DNA from: Phytopseudomonas argentinensis
Lineage (GTDB): Bacteria > Pseudomonadota > Gammaproteobacteria > Pseudomonadales > Pseudomonadaceae
NCBI RefSeq assembly: GCF_900113905.1
Contig: NZ_FORC01000001.1
Span: 742,060 to 806,059, forward strand
Direction of reading: 5' to 3'
DNA: 64,000 nt
Made by a program: the position numbers and the translations under genes
Notes under the pieces: model-generated
Seen by the model: the letters and a program-made list of their open reading frames with translations, nothing else
Databases searched by the model: none
What the model was told of the DNA's origin: nothing
Part shown: positions 7,771 through 19,226 of the stretch, piece after piece
How positions within the stretch are numbered: the stretch's first letter is position 1
Layout of the letters: each line of letters opens with the position of its first letter

Positions 7771-8546
7771 AGCAAGAGTTCGCCGCGGCAGACCACTCGG
7801 GCATGACCTGCGATCTCTACCCGCTCCCCCTTCAGGCGACACCATAGAAAACCGCCGCGCCTACCACCCTGGTAGGCGCTCAGTTCAGGCTTGCCCAGTT
7901 GCTGCGCCCAGTAAGGCGTGAGGATGCAGTGCGCCGAGCCGGTGACCGGGTCTTCGTCGATACCCAATGCGGGCGCGAAGTTGCGGGACACGAAATCGAC
8001 CGACTCACCTCTTGCCGTGACGATCACTGCCGTCCAGGGCAACTGCGCCAGCGCTCGCAGATCGGGGCGACAGGCCTGCACCGCTGCCTGGGATTCGAGC
8101 ACCACCAGCAGTTGCGGGGCATCCAGCACGGCCATCGGTGTCTGCCCGAGGATTTCTGCCAAACCCTGAGGCATGGCAATCGGTGTCGGTTGCACGCAGG
8201 GGAAATCCAGCACCAGCCGATCACCGTCACGGCAGACCGCCAGGTTGCCGTCCCGATAAAGGAAATCGATACGTTCACCCGGCTCACCATGGCACTCGAA
8301 CAAGGCATGGGCGCTGGCCAGCGTGGCATGCCCGCATAGCGGCACCTCGCAGGCCGGGGTGAACCAGCGGATGCGCCAGGCGGCGCCCTCCCTGACCACG
8401 AACGCGGTCTCGGCGAGGTTGTGCTCGGCAGCGATCTGCTGCAGCAAGGCGTCGTCGAGCCAGTGATCGAGGCGATATACCGCCGCCGGGTTGCCGGCAA
8501 AGGGTTTGTCGCTGAATGCATCGACCTGATGGAATGCAAGGGGCAT
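7767..8546 (-). CDS. PhzF-family epimerase/isomerase-like protein
   Basis: A 259-residue protein starting MPLAFHQVDAFSDKPFAGNPA, the hallmark N-terminus of the PhzF/YddE family. Other family blocks are EHNLAETAFVV (containing the conserved Glu), RWFTPACEVPLCGHATLASAH and DPVTGSAHCILTPYWA. Family members have a two-domain diaminopimelate-epimerase-like fold. Only true PhzF makes phenazines, and no phenazine operon is present, so the substrate is unknown. ATG at 8546 fits the family start. An open frame continues upstream to 8912 but passes through the neighbouring binding-protein gene and has no family support. The 3' end overlaps the convergent ABC ATPase by 4 bases. Confidence 0.88.
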   Translation of the reverse strand: MPLAFHQVDAFSDKPFAGNPAAVYRLDHWLDDALLQQIAAEHNLAETAFVVREGAAWRIRWFTPACEVPLCGHATLASAHALFECHGEPGERIDFLYRDGNLAVCRDGDRLVLDFPCVQPTPIAMPQGLAEILGQTPMAVLDAPQLLVVLESQAAVQACRPDLRALAQLPWTAVIVTARGESVDFVSRNFAPALGIDEDPVTGSAHCILTPYWAQQLGKPELSAYQGGRRGGFLWCRLKGERVEIAGHARVVCRGELLL

Positions 8547-8643
8547 GGGCGGTTTCCTGTAGCGGGTGTGGATACCTAGAATGCCTGTAGAGCCACCTGC
8601 GGGTGCGATACAGCGCAGCGCCAATAGACTGCAACAGTATCGA

Positions 8644-9429
8644 TCAAAGCTGTGGGTGAATGCCGTAGCGCTGCAGCAGCGCCGCCAGGCGACCATCCTG
8701 TCGATAGCGAAGCACACCCTCATCGAATATGTCGCGGTAACGAGCGCTGGAAGACAGCACGGGAGAAAAGGCGATATAGATCGGCACGTCCGGCACCCGG
8801 CAACCGACTTCGACCAACTCGCCCCGGTTGCCGTGCCGGTCCAGGTACATGGCCATGATCCAGGTATTTTCGAGCAGCGCGTCCAGGCGCCCCAACTCGA
8901 CCTTGCGCACATTCAGCGCCAGCGCTTGCTCACCGGCTGCGAGCTGCAGCCGTTCCTGCTCCTTCTGGTAACGTCTGATGTAGTCGTCGAGTTCTTCACC
9001 ATAGCTATAGCCGTTGATTACCCCCAGGCGTACCTGGGCAAGCGACTCCAGGCCGGTATAGCGCCAACTGCCGCCGGCGCGGGCGTAGAAGCAGTTGCGG
9101 GAAATACCGGGCGCATATTTGCCGAACAGGAAGTCCGGCGCGTCGCGCACGCCGGCGCCCACCAGCGCGTGGGCCTTGCCGCTGCGCACATCCTGCACCG
9201 CCCGCGCCCAGTTGGTGACGCGGTAGTCGACCTGGATGCCGGCCTCGGCAAAGATCTGCGTGGCCAGCTCGACGAATATGCCCGGCCGCTCGGCATCCTG
9301 CGCGCAATTGACCGGGCACCAGACATCGGCCTCCATGATCAGGGTTTCGGCCCGGGCGCAGGTGCTGCTCAGCGCCAATGCCGCCAATAGGCCTGTTGCC
9401 AGCCAAGCAAAGCCTTTCACTGTTCGCAT
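8644..9429 (-). CDS. Periplasmic substrate-binding protein (SBP_bac_3-like)
   Basis: A 261-residue exported protein. Residues 1-27 are a signal peptide ending SSTCARA before ETLIMEADVWCP. The mature part resembles amino-acid-type extracellular solute-binding proteins: ERPGIFVELATQIFAEAGIQVDYRVTNWARAVQDVRSGKAHALVG, then GVINGYSYGEELDDYI, then a second lobe. Two Cys close to the mature N-terminus (CPVNC) could form a disulfide. No permease or ATPase is adjacent on the same strand. It may be an orphan receptor for a distant transporter or a sensor-type protein. The ligand cannot be predicted. Confidence 0.8.
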   Translation of the reverse strand: MRTVKGFAWLATGLLAALALSSTCARAETLIMEADVWCPVNCAQDAERPGIFVELATQIFAEAGIQVDYRVTNWARAVQDVRSGKAHALVGAGVRDAPDFLFGKYAPGISRNCFYARAGGSWRYTGLESLAQVRLGVINGYSYGEELDDYIRRYQKEQERLQLAAGEQALALNVRKVELGRLDALLENTWIMAMYLDRHGNRGELVEVGCRVPDVPIYIAFSPVLSSSARYRDIFDEGVLRYRQDGRLAALLQRYGIHPQL

Positions 9430-9593
9430 CGCCTCCTGCTGCTCATGCGGTCTGGCCTAGCCAGCCGTGCTCCCTTGTATGCCGCGCCTACGCTCCCGGT
9501 GGGATGCAAAGCGGCGATGCCGACAGTGCCAGTGTCTGGCGTTTGCATCAAGCGTGGCGCATGCAAACTCGGCAGGCGTGCGCAGCGCACTCG

Positions 9594-10061
9594 TCAGCGA
9601 CCGATATCGGCGAACTGCGCCTGGGTGTGTTCGGCCAGGGTAGCGGCACTCAGCTCCACTTCCAGGCCACGTCGCCCGGCACTGACATAGAGGCTGGGAA
9701 ACCCCTGGGCAGTGCTGTCGATAAAGGTGCGCAAGCGCTTTTTCTGCCCCAGCGGGCTTATGCCGCCGACCAGGTAACCGGTCGCTCGCTGCGCGGCATC
9801 GACGGGCGCCATGTCTACCTTCTTGACGCCGGCGGCATGGGCCAGGGCCTTGAGGTCCAGGCTGCCGATCACCGGCACCACCGCCACCAGCAACTCGCCT
9901 TTTTCACTGGCGACCAGCAGCGTCTTGAACACCCGGGCCGGCTCAAGGTCTAGCTTCTCGGCAGCCTCCAAACCATAGGAAGCGGCTTTGGGATCGTGCT
10001 CGTAGCTGTGGATTCGGTGCTCGGCACGCACCTTTTTCAGCAGATTCAGTGCTGGGGTCAT
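9594..10061 (-). CDS. ybaK: Cys-tRNA(Pro)/Cys-tRNA(Cys) deacylase YbaK
   Basis: A 155-residue YbaK/EbsC protein, a trans-editing enzyme that hydrolyses Cys mischarged on tRNA-Pro. Family segments include EHDPKAASYGLEAAEKLDLEPARVFKTLLV with the conserved Lys in the FKTL strand, VPVIGSLDLKALA, TGYLVGGISPLGQKKRLRTFID, and the C-terminal GRRGLEVELS. It is a single gene. The 164 bp between it and the binding-protein start (9430-9593) contains nothing I can assign. Confidence 0.92.
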   Translation of the reverse strand: MTPALNLLKKVRAEHRIHSYEHDPKAASYGLEAAEKLDLEPARVFKTLLVASEKGELLVAVVPVIGSLDLKALAHAAGVKKVDMAPVDAAQRATGYLVGGISPLGQKKRLRTFIDSTAQGFPSLYVSAGRRGLEVELSAATLAEHTQAQFADIGR

Positions 10062-10248
10062 GACTGCTCCAGAGGGGTATGAGGCGCCAGATGCCTGACG
10101 ATTCTAGCGCTGCGCCCGACGATGCGCTGCGTCAACATGCACAGCTGGAAACTTGTTTCACAACGGAACCTATTACTCGCGAAACTGACCTATTTAACGG
10201 TAAGCGCGGTTGTTATCGAAAATTTCAGCCGTTGAAATAGTTCGATTT

Positions 10249-10294
10249 TTGACAATGCGCACATCACATCTATATTTTTTTCGATTGCGAACAT
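10249..10294 (+). promoter_or_regulatory. glpF promoter with overlapping GlpR-type operators
   Basis: TTGACA (10249-10254) and TATATT (10271-10276) are 16 bases apart, close to the sigma-70 consensus. TTCGATTTTTGA (10241-10252) overlaps the -35 box, and TTTTCGATTGCGAACAT (10278-10294) lies just past the -10 box. The TTCG/CGAACAT half-sites match those expected for the DeoR-family repressor GlpR, encoded three genes downstream. A further TATCGAAAATTTC lies at 10213-10225. Repression by blocking polymerase is the natural inference. The remainder of the 10062-10403 gap is an AT-rich leader with no gene. Confidence 0.65.
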
Positions 10295-10403
10295 CCATCC
10301 ATGGATCTGACTGCAATGGCAATGGTGCAAACGGAGCGCTGTATAGCGCCGCCTCTCCACTTGACACCAGCGCCGCACAACAACAAAAAAACGAGGCTTC
10401 CCA

Positions 10404-12813
<2,410 letters not shown>

Positions 12814-12908
12814 GCGGTCAGCCGGGCGAGGGCCCGGCTGTCGCTGGCAGCGAGCAGATTCGTGCGGCATCATGGGGCAATTCCGTGCGGCAGCCCGAAG
12901 GAAACTCA

Positions 12909-13664
12909 ATGAATCTGCCCCCTCGCCAGCAGCAAATCCTCGATCTGATCCGCGAACGCGGGTACGTCAGCATCGAGGAGTTGGCCACCCAGTTCGTCGT
13001 AACTCCGCAAACCATCCGCCGCGATATCAATCAACTGGCGGATGCCAACCTGCTGCGCCGCTATCACGGCGGCGCGGCTTACGATTCCAGCGTCGAGAAC
13101 ACCGCCTATGCGATGCGCGCCGACCAGATGCGCCAGGAAAAGCAACGCATCGGTGAAGCGGTGGCCGCGCAGATTCCCGACCACGCCTCGCTGTTCATCA
13201 ATATCGGCACCACCACGGAATCCATCGCCCGCGCCCTGCTCAACCACAGCCACCTGAAAATCATCACCAACAACCTCAACGTCGCCTCGATGCTCGCCAC
13301 CAAGGATGACTTCGACGTGCTGCTCACCGGCGGCAACGTGCGTCGCGATGGCGGCCTGGTAGGCCAGGCCAGCGTGGACTTCATCAATCAGTTCAAGGTC
13401 GACTTCGCCCTGGTGGGCATCAGCGGCATCGACGAAGACGGCAGCCTGCTGGATTTCGACTACCAGGAGGTGCGCGTGTCCCAGGCGATCATCGCCAACG
13501 CCCGCAAGGTGATCTTGGCTGCCGACTCCAGCAAGTTCGGCCGCAACGCGATGATCCGCCTGGGTCCGATCAGCCTGATCGACTGCCTGGTGACCGACCA
13601 GCAGCCGGTAGCCGGCCTCTGCCAGTTGCTCGACCAGCACAAGATTCGTCTCGAAGTCGTCTGA
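12909..13664 (+). CDS. glpR: Glycerol-3-phosphate regulon repressor GlpR (DeoR family)
   Basis: A 251-residue DeoR-family regulator. The N-terminal helix-turn-helix is [51 protein letters not shown] (residues about 6-56). The C-terminal sugar-phosphate sensor domain includes the phosphate-loop segment [14 protein letters not shown] and, later, [14 protein letters not shown]. In the family it represses glycerol genes until glycerol-3-phosphate binds. ATG at 12909 gives the family length; the frame is open further upstream to 12810 without homology. It sits between glpK and glpD, both probable targets, as the upstream half-sites suggest. Confidence 0.95.
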   Translation: MNLPPRQQQILDLIRERGYVSIEELATQFVVTPQTIRRDINQLADANLLRRYHGGAAYDSSVENTAYAMRADQMRQEKQRIGEAVAAQIPDHASLFINIGTTTESIARALLNHSHLKIITNNLNVASMLATKDDFDVLLTGGNVRRDGGLVGQASVDFINQFKVDFALVGISGIDEDGSLLDFDYQEVRVSQAIIANARKVILAADSSKFGRNAMIRLGPISLIDCLVTDQQPVAGLCQLLDQHKIRLEVV

Positions 13665-13681
13665 CGCCCTCCTTTAACCCC

Positions 13682-13714
13682 CGCCGCGCTGGGCCTCAAA
13701 GACCCATCGCGGCG
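13682..13714 (+). terminator. Terminator-like hairpin after glpR
   Basis: CGCCGCG (13682-13688) pairs with CGCGGCG (13708-13714), continuing inward through TGGG/CCCA (13690-13693/13703-13706) after one mismatch. A weak T-rich stretch, GGTTTTATT, follows about 10 bases later, so it is a plausible but not ideal terminator 17 bases after the glpR stop. Confidence 0.45.
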
Positions 13715-13735
13715 TGGCGTGTCGGTTTTATTCCA

Positions 13736-13902
13736 AATCGAACATCGTGCGAACCTTCTCGGTTCGCAAGTATCTGTAATTGTGTTCGCGAATTTTCATT
13801 CCACCGCTTTTCGTGATCTTTTTTGATCGAACGGCACTGGATACCCATCTATTCATGCGCTAGTATTTTCGTAAATGAACATTAATGTTCGATTTGAAAA
13901 TA
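13736..13902 (+). promoter_or_regulatory. glpD control region with clustered GlpR-type half-sites
   Basis: The gap between glpR and glpD is rich in TTCG/CGAA half-sites: AATCGAACAT (13736-13745), an inverted repeat GCGAACC-5-GGTTCGC (13749-13767), GTTCGCGAATTTTC (13784-13797), TTTTCGTGATC and TGATCGAAC (13808-13832). Next to glpD lies ATTTTCGTAAATGAACAT (13865-13882), directly joined to the perfect palindrome GAACATTAATGTTC (13877-13890) and GATTTGAAAAT. TAGTAT (13861-13866) could be a -10 box overlapping the last group. Assignment to GlpR is by resemblance to known glp operators and gene context. Confidence 0.6.
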
Positions 13903-13926
13903 CAAACGCTATACGAGGCCACGACG

Positions 13927-15513
13927 ATGCCCACATCCAGCCTGTCCAACAGCCCGCTGTCCGAGCTTTACGATATTGCCGTGATTGGCGGCGGCATCAA
14001 TGGTGCCGGTATTGCCTGTGATGCGGCGGGGCGCGGCCTGTCGGTGTTCCTGTGCGAGAAGGACGATCTGGCCCGCCATACCTCGTCAGCGAGCAGCAAG
14101 CTGATCCATGGCGGCCTGCGTTATCTGGAGCACCACGAATTCCGCCTGGTGCGCGAAGCCCTGGCCGAACGTGAAGTGCTGCTGGCCAAGGCGCCGCATA
14201 TCGTCAGCCCGATGCGTTTCATCCTGCCGCACCGTCCGCATCTGCGTCCGGCCTGGATGATCCGCGCCGGCCTGTTTCTCTATGACAACCTGGGCAAGCG
14301 CAAGGCGCTGCCACGCTCGCGAGGCCTGAGCTTTGGCGCCAATAGTCCGCTCAAGGCCGAGATCAGCAAGGGCTTCGAATATTCCGACTGCTGGGTAGAT
14401 GACGCCCGCCTGGTGGTACTCAATGCCATGGCCGCCCGCGAGCACGGCGCCGATGTACAGACCCACACGCGCTGCATCAGTGCCCGGCGCAGCAACGGCG
14501 CCTGGGATGTCGATCTGGAGCGCGCCGACGGCAGCCGCTTCTCGATCCGCGCCAAAGCGCTGGTCAATGCCGCTGGCCCCTGGGTGGCCCGGTTCATTCG
14601 TGATGACCTGCAGCAGAAGTCGCCCTACGGCATCCGCCTGATCCGGGGCAGCCACATCGTCGTGCCACGGCTGTTCGAGGGCAAGGAAGCCTACATTCTG
14701 CAGAACGAAGACCGCCGTATCGTGTTCGCCATCCCCTACCTGGATCGCTTCACCCTGATCGGCACCACGGATCGCGAGTACCAGGGCGACCCGGCCACCG
14801 TGAGCATCAGCGAGGAAGAAACCAGCTATCTGCTCAAGGTGGTAAACGATCACTTCCGCACCTCGATCAGCCGCGGCGACATCCTCCACACCTACGCTGG
14901 TGTACGCCCACTGTGCGACGATGAATCCGACGAGCCCTCGGCGATCACCCGCGATTACACCCTGTCGCTGTCGGCCCCGGGTAACGAGCCGCCGCTGCTA
15001 TCGGTGTTTGGCGGCAAGCTGACCACCTACCGCAAGCTGGCGGAGTCGGCGCTGGCCCAGTTGGCGCCGTTCTTCCCGACCATGAAGGCGCGCTGGACGG
15101 CCGACGCACCGCTGCCGGGCGGCGAGAACATGCAGAGCCGCGAAAGCCTGGTAGAGGCGCTGCGCGCCCGCCATGGCTGGCTGACTACCGAGCTGGCAAA
15201 CCGCTGGGCAACCACCTATGGCAGCCGTACCTGGCAGCTACTCGACAAGGTGCAGAACGAAGCCGACCTGGGCGAGCACTTCGGCCATGGTCTGTACGCT
15301 CGCGAGGTGGATTACCTGCGTGAACAGGAGTGGGCCACCGAGGTCGACGACATTCTCTGGCGCCGCAGCAAGCTCGGGCTGTTCCTGTCCGACGCCGAGC
15401 GCAGCAACCTGGAGGCTTACCTGGCGCCTGGGATGTCTACATCTGCACCAGTTGCACATCCTGGCGATGCGCTTGCAGGTGTGGCAGTACCGCAGCCAGC
15501 AACGGCCCCTTGA
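13927..15513 (+). CDS. glpD: Aerobic glycerol-3-phosphate dehydrogenase
   Basis: A 528-residue FAD-dependent, membrane-associated dehydrogenase that oxidises glycerol-3-phosphate to dihydroxyacetone phosphate and passes electrons to quinone. The Rossmann motif IAVIGGGINGAGIACDAAGRGL lies at about residues 18-39, followed by SSKLIHGGLRYLEHHEFRLV, the LIRGSHIVVPRLFEG region and the C-terminal GGKLTTYRKLAE. I chose ATG at 13927; an ATG at 13885 lies inside the operator region. The last 26 residues after YLAPG are low-complexity (SAPVAHPG...VPQPATAP) and overlap the convergent hydrolase gene by 77 bp, suggesting loss of an earlier stop and a read-through tail. Confidence 0.95.
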   Translation: MPTSSLSNSPLSELYDIAVIGGGINGAGIACDAAGRGLSVFLCEKDDLARHTSSASSKLIHGGLRYLEHHEFRLVREALAEREVLLAKAPHIVSPMRFILPHRPHLRPAWMIRAGLFLYDNLGKRKALPRSRGLSFGANSPLKAEISKGFEYSDCWVDDARLVVLNAMAAREHGADVQTHTRCISARRSNGAWDVDLERADGSRFSIRAKALVNAAGPWVARFIRDDLQQKSPYGIRLIRGSHIVVPRLFEGKEAYILQNEDRRIVFAIPYLDRFTLIGTTDREYQGDPATVSISEEETSYLLKVVNDHFRTSISRGDILHTYAGVRPLCDDESDEPSAITRDYTLSLSAPGNEPPLLSVFGGKLTTYRKLAESALAQLAPFFPTMKARWTADAPLPGGENMQSRESLVEALRARHGWLTTELANRWATTYGSRTWQLLDKVQNEADLGEHFGHGLYAREVDYLREQEWATEVDDILWRRSKLGLFLSDAERSNLEAYLAPGMSTSAPVAHPGDALAGVAVPQPATAP

Positions 15514-16429
15514 AGCGCTCCTGAAAGCGGTGGGCGAGGCCTGGAATCAGGCGTAGCTCACTGCCGCGGATATGCGCGGCGACATGCACGCCGTGCATCA
15601 CCGGCAGCAGCGGGTCGGCAGTACCATGCACCACCAATGTCGGCACCTGCAGACGATTGAGCAGATCGACCCTACTGCCCTCGGCAAGTATTGCCAGCAA
15701 TTGTCGCTCCACGCCCGCCGGATTGAAGGCACGGTCATAGGCGATTTCGGCCTGATGCAGCAGCATCGCACGATCATCCACCACACTGGGGCTACCCAGC
15801 GCGGCCAGCAGATCGGCCTGCTGCTCCAGGGCCACCTCCCGGCTCGGCGCCTCGCGACGTGCCAACAGCTGCAACAACGCCGGACTCGGTGCCGGCAGCC
15901 CCTGAGCGCCTGAACTGGTCATCACCAACGTCAGGCTGCGTACCCGCTGCGGCGCCATGTCAGCGATGTGCTGGGCGATCATGCCGCCCATGCTGGCCCC
16001 CAGCAGGTGAAACTGGTCAATGCCCAACGCGTCCATCAGGCCCAGCGAATCGCCGGCCATATTGCGCAGGCTATAGGGCGCACCGACCGCCAAACCAAGG
16101 CGGTAGCGCAGCACCTCATAGGCAAGGTTGGCGGTGGGGGCTTCGCCGTTCCAGCGGCTCAACCCAACGTCGCGATTGTCGAAGCGGATGACTCGAAAGC
16201 CCTGTTCGCAGAGTTGCTCGACCACGTCGTCCGGCCAGTGGATCAGTTGCCCACCCAGGCCCATGACCAGCAACAGCGCCGGATCGCTGCTGCGCCCGAT
16301 GCTCTGGTACGCCAGGCTCACCTCGCCCAGCGAGACGCGCTCGACGTCCGTACCGACCTTGCATACTTCACTCGCCAGGGACGGCAGGCTGCACAACAGG
16401 GCAGCCAGAAAAATAACCACGCGCATCAT
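15437..16429 (-). CDS. Exported alpha/beta-fold hydrolase (lipase/esterase type)
   Basis: A 330-residue protein with an N-terminal signal peptide ([20 protein letters not shown]), then an alpha/beta-hydrolase domain. The oxyanion region is [13 protein letters not shown]. The nucleophile elbow is GASMGG. The acid is probably the Asp of HGTADPLLP, and the His is in GLAHRF near the C-terminus, so a Ser-Asp-His triad can be traced. The product is probably periplasmic or secreted; the substrate is unknown. ATG codons at 16429 and 16426 both precede the signal peptide. The frame extends to 16537 but that part is unlike a leader. Its 3' end overlaps glpD by 77 bp. Confidence 0.85.
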   Translation of the reverse strand: MMRVVIFLAALLCSLPSLASEVCKVGTDVERVSLGEVSLAYQSIGRSSDPALLLVMGLGGQLIHWPDDVVEQLCEQGFRVIRFDNRDVGLSRWNGEAPTANLAYEVLRYRLGLAVGAPYSLRNMAGDSLGLMDALGIDQFHLLGASMGGMIAQHIADMAPQRVRSLTLVMTSSGAQGLPAPSPALLQLLARREAPSREVALEQQADLLAALGSPSVVDDRAMLLHQAEIAYDRAFNPAGVERQLLAILAEGSRVDLLNRLQVPTLVVHGTADPLLPVMHGVHVAAHIRGSELRLIPGLAHRFQERFKGPLLAAVLPHLQAHRQDVQLVQM

Positions 16430-16568
16430 GAATTCCACAAGCGATAAGCCGGATAGCAGGCAAGTCTGCAGCCATGCACCGGTGCGCGCTGCCACAGAAC
16501 GGTGACAGTTTGATGAAACCTGCCCAGTGGACAACAAGGGACTGGCTAGGCGACACTGGACAATGAAT

Positions 16569-16590
16569 ATTGCTCATCTTAATGAGCAAT
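16569..16590 (+). promoter_or_regulatory. Palindromic operator upstream of metR
   Basis: ATTGCTCAT (16569-16577) and ATGAGCAAT (16582-16590) form a perfect 9-bp inverted repeat with a 4-base centre, ending 26 bases before the metR start. A TTGAAATTC element follows at 16593-16601. LysR-type regulators usually bind such inverted repeats and repress their own gene, so autoregulation by MetR is the likely role. Confidence 0.5.
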
Positions 16591-16616
16591 TGATTGAAAT
16601 TCCCGCAGGTCCCAAG

Positions 16617-17537
16617 ATGCTTGAAATACGCCACCTGAAAACCCTCCACGCCCTGCGTGAAACCGATAGCCTGGTCGAGGCGGCCGACCGCTTGCACCTG
16701 ACCCAGTCCGCCTTGTCGCATCAGTTCAAGGAGCTCGAAGAGCGCCTGGGCATGCAACTGTTCGTACGCAAGACCAAACCGGTACGTTTCACCAGCGCTG
16801 GCCTACGTTTGCTGCAGCTGTGCGACAGCGTGTTGCCGCTGCTGCGCAGCGCCGAGCGCGATCTGTCGCGCCTGGCGGGTGGCACCGCAGGCCGCCTGCA
16901 CATGGCCATCGAATGCCACAGCTGTTTCCAGTGGCTGATGCCGACCATCGATCAGTTCCGCGATGCCTGGCCGGAGGTCGAGCTCGACCTGGCCTCGGGC
17001 TTTTCCTTCGCCCCCCTGCCCGCCCTGGCCCGGGGCGATCTGGATCTGGTGGTGACCTCCGATCCAGTTGAACTCTCGGGCATTACCTACGTGCCGCTGT
17101 TCACTTACGAAGCCATGCTGGCGGTGGCCAACCAGCACGCCCTGGCCAACCGCCCCTATATCCGCCCCGAGGACCTGAGCCGCGAGACCCTGATCACCTA
17201 CCCGGTGGAGCGCGATCGCCTGGACATCTTCACCCGCTTCCTGGAGCCCGCCGATATCGAGCCGGCCCAGGTGCGCACCTCCGAACTGACGGTGATGATG
17301 ATGCAACTGGTGGCCAGCGGCCGCGGCGTCTGCGGCCTGCCCAACTGGGCGCTGCACGAGTACAGCTCGCGCGGTTACGTGACCGCCAAGCGACTGGGCG
17401 ACAAGGGCCTGTTCGCCACGCTCTACGCAGGCGTGCGCACCGACATGCTCGACGCGCCCTTCATGCGCGACTTCCTGCTCACCGCCAAGGACACCTCGTT
17501 CGCCAACCTCGAAGGCGTGAGCGTTGCCCGGCAGTAA
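16617..17537 (+). CDS. metR: LysR-type methionine biosynthesis regulator MetR
   Basis: A 306-residue LysR-family activator. The N-terminal winged helix-turn-helix is EIRHLKTLHALRETDSLVEAADRLHLTQSALSHQFKELEERLGMQLFVRKTKP. The effector domain begins HMAIECHSCFQWLMPTIDQFRDAWPEVELDL, where the ECHSCFQWLMP block is characteristic of MetR. In the family it activates metE/metH and related genes with homocysteine as coregulator. ATG at 16617 with AGGT upstream gives the family start. ATG codons at 16527 and 16563 would span the palindromic operator. It is divergent from the hydrolase. Confidence 0.92.
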   Translation: MLEIRHLKTLHALRETDSLVEAADRLHLTQSALSHQFKELEERLGMQLFVRKTKPVRFTSAGLRLLQLCDSVLPLLRSAERDLSRLAGGTAGRLHMAIECHSCFQWLMPTIDQFRDAWPEVELDLASGFSFAPLPALARGDLDLVVTSDPVELSGITYVPLFTYEAMLAVANQHALANRPYIRPEDLSRETLITYPVERDRLDIFTRFLEPADIEPAQVRTSELTVMMMQLVASGRGVCGLPNWALHEYSSRGYVTAKRLGDKGLFATLYAGVRTDMLDAPFMRDFLLTAKDTSFANLEGVSVARQ

Positions 17538-17567
17538 CGCTTCTCTTCCCATTTCGGAGCCATCCCA

Positions 17568-17897
17568 ATGAACATCAGCGATATCCCCTTTGGCGTTACC
17601 GACTGGAGCAAGATCGAAGCTAGCGAACATGCCGGCGAAACCGGCGTGGCCTACTGGCGGACCTGCCAGTTCGGCGCGCTGCGCGTGCGCATGGTCGAGT
17701 ACACGGCGGGATACCTGGCCGACCACTGGTGCGAGAAGGGCCATATCCTGCTGTGCCTGGAAGGCGAACTGCACACCGAGCTCGATGATGGCCGCCGCTT
17801 CGTGATGACGCCGGGCATGAGCTATCAGGTGGCTGACGGGGCCGAGGCGCATCGCAGCTCGACGAGCACCGGCGCGCGCTTGTTCATCGTCGATTGA
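17568..17897 (+). CDS. DHCW-motif cupin-fold protein
   Basis: A 109-residue small cupin. The name-giving Asp-His-Cys-Trp motif occurs in YLADHWCEKGHILLCLEGELHTEL (here as DHWC), which supplies cupin motif 1 residues, and the C-terminal half has the second strand set (MTPGMSYQVADGAEAHRSST). It is probably a cytoplasmic monomeric barrel. No enzyme activity is established for this family as far as I know. It follows metR by 30 bp in the same direction and may be co-transcribed. The start ATG at 17568 is preceded by a GGAG element. Confidence 0.8.
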   Translation: MNISDIPFGVTDWSKIEASEHAGETGVAYWRTCQFGALRVRMVEYTAGYLADHWCEKGHILLCLEGELHTELDDGRRFVMTPGMSYQVADGAEAHRSSTSTGARLFIVD

Positions 17898-17973
17898 ATC
17901 AGCCCGCAGGCGGGTTACAGCCCAGGGCTTCTGCCGTTATGCTGACGGTCGATTTCTGCGCCTGGAGCCCGTC

Positions 17974-18366
17974 ATGATCAATGCCTATCGTCTGCCTCTT
18001 CTCGCCGGTCTGGTTCTGCTAGGTGCCTGCGCCAACCCTTCCAAGAGCCTGCAGGTGCAGAAGCAGAGCCAGTGCCCGATCAGCCTGACCGCGGGCCAGC
18101 AGCTGATTCTCAGCCTGCCGAGCAACCCGACCACGGGCTATCGCTGGACAGTGCAGGAAGGTGCGGCCGCGGTGCTAAAGGCCCTGGGCCCGGAAGTCTA
18201 CAGCGCCGCCGAAGACTCCGACCTGGTCGGCGGCGATGGCAATTCCACCTGGCGCTTCCAGGCTACGGCGCCGGGAGAGGCCCAATTGCTGCTGACCTAC
18301 GCCCAGCCCTGGGACACCAGCGCGGCCCCCGCCGACACCTTCGACTGCCAGATCCGCGTGCACTGA
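17974..18366 (+). CDS. Chagasin-like (I42) cysteine-peptidase inhibitor lipoprotein
   Basis: A 130-residue protein with a lipoprotein signal: hydrophobic LPLLAGLVLLGAC with the lipobox LGAC, Cys19 predicted as the lipidated residue. The mature part carries the chagasin/I42 loop NPTTGYRW (about residues 51-58), followed by GGDGNSTWRFQATAPGEAQLLLTYAQPWD, matching the three inhibitory loops of the family (NPTTG, GxG, and RPW-like QPW). Such proteins block papain-type peptidases. A periplasmic, membrane-anchored inhibitor is the inference; no target peptidase is nearby. Confidence 0.85.
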   Translation: MINAYRLPLLAGLVLLGACANPSKSLQVQKQSQCPISLTAGQQLILSLPSNPTTGYRWTVQEGAAAVLKALGPEVYSAAEDSDLVGGDGNSTWRFQATAPGEAQLLLTYAQPWDTSAAPADTFDCQIRVH

Positions 18367-18482
18367 CCAGTCGCCTGCATCGCCCCACACAGGCCGACCA
18401 TCGAATCAGGCTTGCGGTGAGGTTTGGCTAATCGCCGGACTTGGCTAAAATGCGCGCCTTTCCAGCGCCATGCAGACCGACC

Positions 18483-19226
18483 GTGAACAGACAGCCCGAC
18501 CAACTCTTCGCCCAGCCACTGGATCAGGTCCCGGATTTCGTCTTCAACGAAGACGTCGCCCGGGTATTCCCGGACATGATCAAGCGCTCGGTTCCGGGCT
18601 ACCCCACCATTGTCGAGAACATTGGCGTGCTGGCTAACCAGTTCGCCCAGCCCGGCAGCCTGCTGTATGACCTGGGCTGCTCGTTGGGCGCCGTCACCCA
18701 GGCGCTGCGCCGACATGTACAGGTAGAGGGTTGCCGGGTGATCGCCGTGGACAACTCCGCGGCAATGGTCGAGCGCTGCCGCGAATACCTGCACGCCCAG
18801 GACGCCATGTTCCAGGAGCTGCTGCCGGTCGAGGTGATCGAGGCGGACATCCTCAACATGCACTGGCAGCCTGCCTCGCTGGTAGCGATGAACTTCACCC
18901 TGCAGTTCATCGCCCCGGAAAACCGCCTGGAGTTGCTGAGCCGTATTCATCGCACGCTGCTGCCGGGCGGCGCCTTGATCCTCTCGGAAAAACTGCGTTT
19001 CGAAGACGAGCAGCAACATGCCCTGCTCACCGACCTGCACGTTGCCTTCAAACGCGCCAACGGCTACAGCGAACTGGAAATTGCCCAGAAACGCAGCGCC
19101 ATCGAAAACGTCATGTTGCCCGACAGCCTCGAGCAGCACCGCGAACGCCTGCACGCCGCCGGCTTCAGCAAAGTAGTGCCCTGGTTCCAGTGCCTGAACT
19201 TCGCCTCGCTGGTGGCCCTGCCATGA
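18483..19226 (+). CDS. cmoA: Carboxy-S-adenosyl-L-methionine synthase CmoA
   Basis: A 247-residue methyltransferase-fold enzyme that makes carboxy-SAM from SAM and prephenate for the wobble-uridine modification cmo5U34. The family N-terminus [35 protein letters not shown] is intact, followed by the SAM-binding loop [27 protein letters not shown] and MNFTLQFI. The start is GTG at 18483, which gives exactly the E. coli length; the frame upstream to 18441 has no homology. The stop overlaps the cmoB start (ATGA at 19223-19226), so the two are translationally coupled. Confidence 0.95.
   Translation: MNRQPDQLFAQPLDQVPDFVFNEDVARVFPDMIKRSVPGYPTIVENIGVLANQFAQPGSLLYDLGCSLGAVTQALRRHVQVEGCRVIAVDNSAAMVERCREYLHAQDAMFQELLPVEVIEADILNMHWQPASLVAMNFTLQFIAPENRLELLSRIHRTLLPGGALILSEKLRFEDEQQHALLTDLHVAFKRANGYSELEIAQKRSAIENVMLPDSLEQHRERLHAAGFSKVVPWFQCLNFASLVALP

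Noticed and set aside
8547..8912. N-terminal extension of the PhzF-family protein
   Set aside because: It runs through the end of the binding-protein gene in another frame and has no family counterpart.
15437..16537. Longer N-terminus of the exported hydrolase from 16537
   Set aside because: The signal peptide begins at 16429. The extra residues would place it internally.
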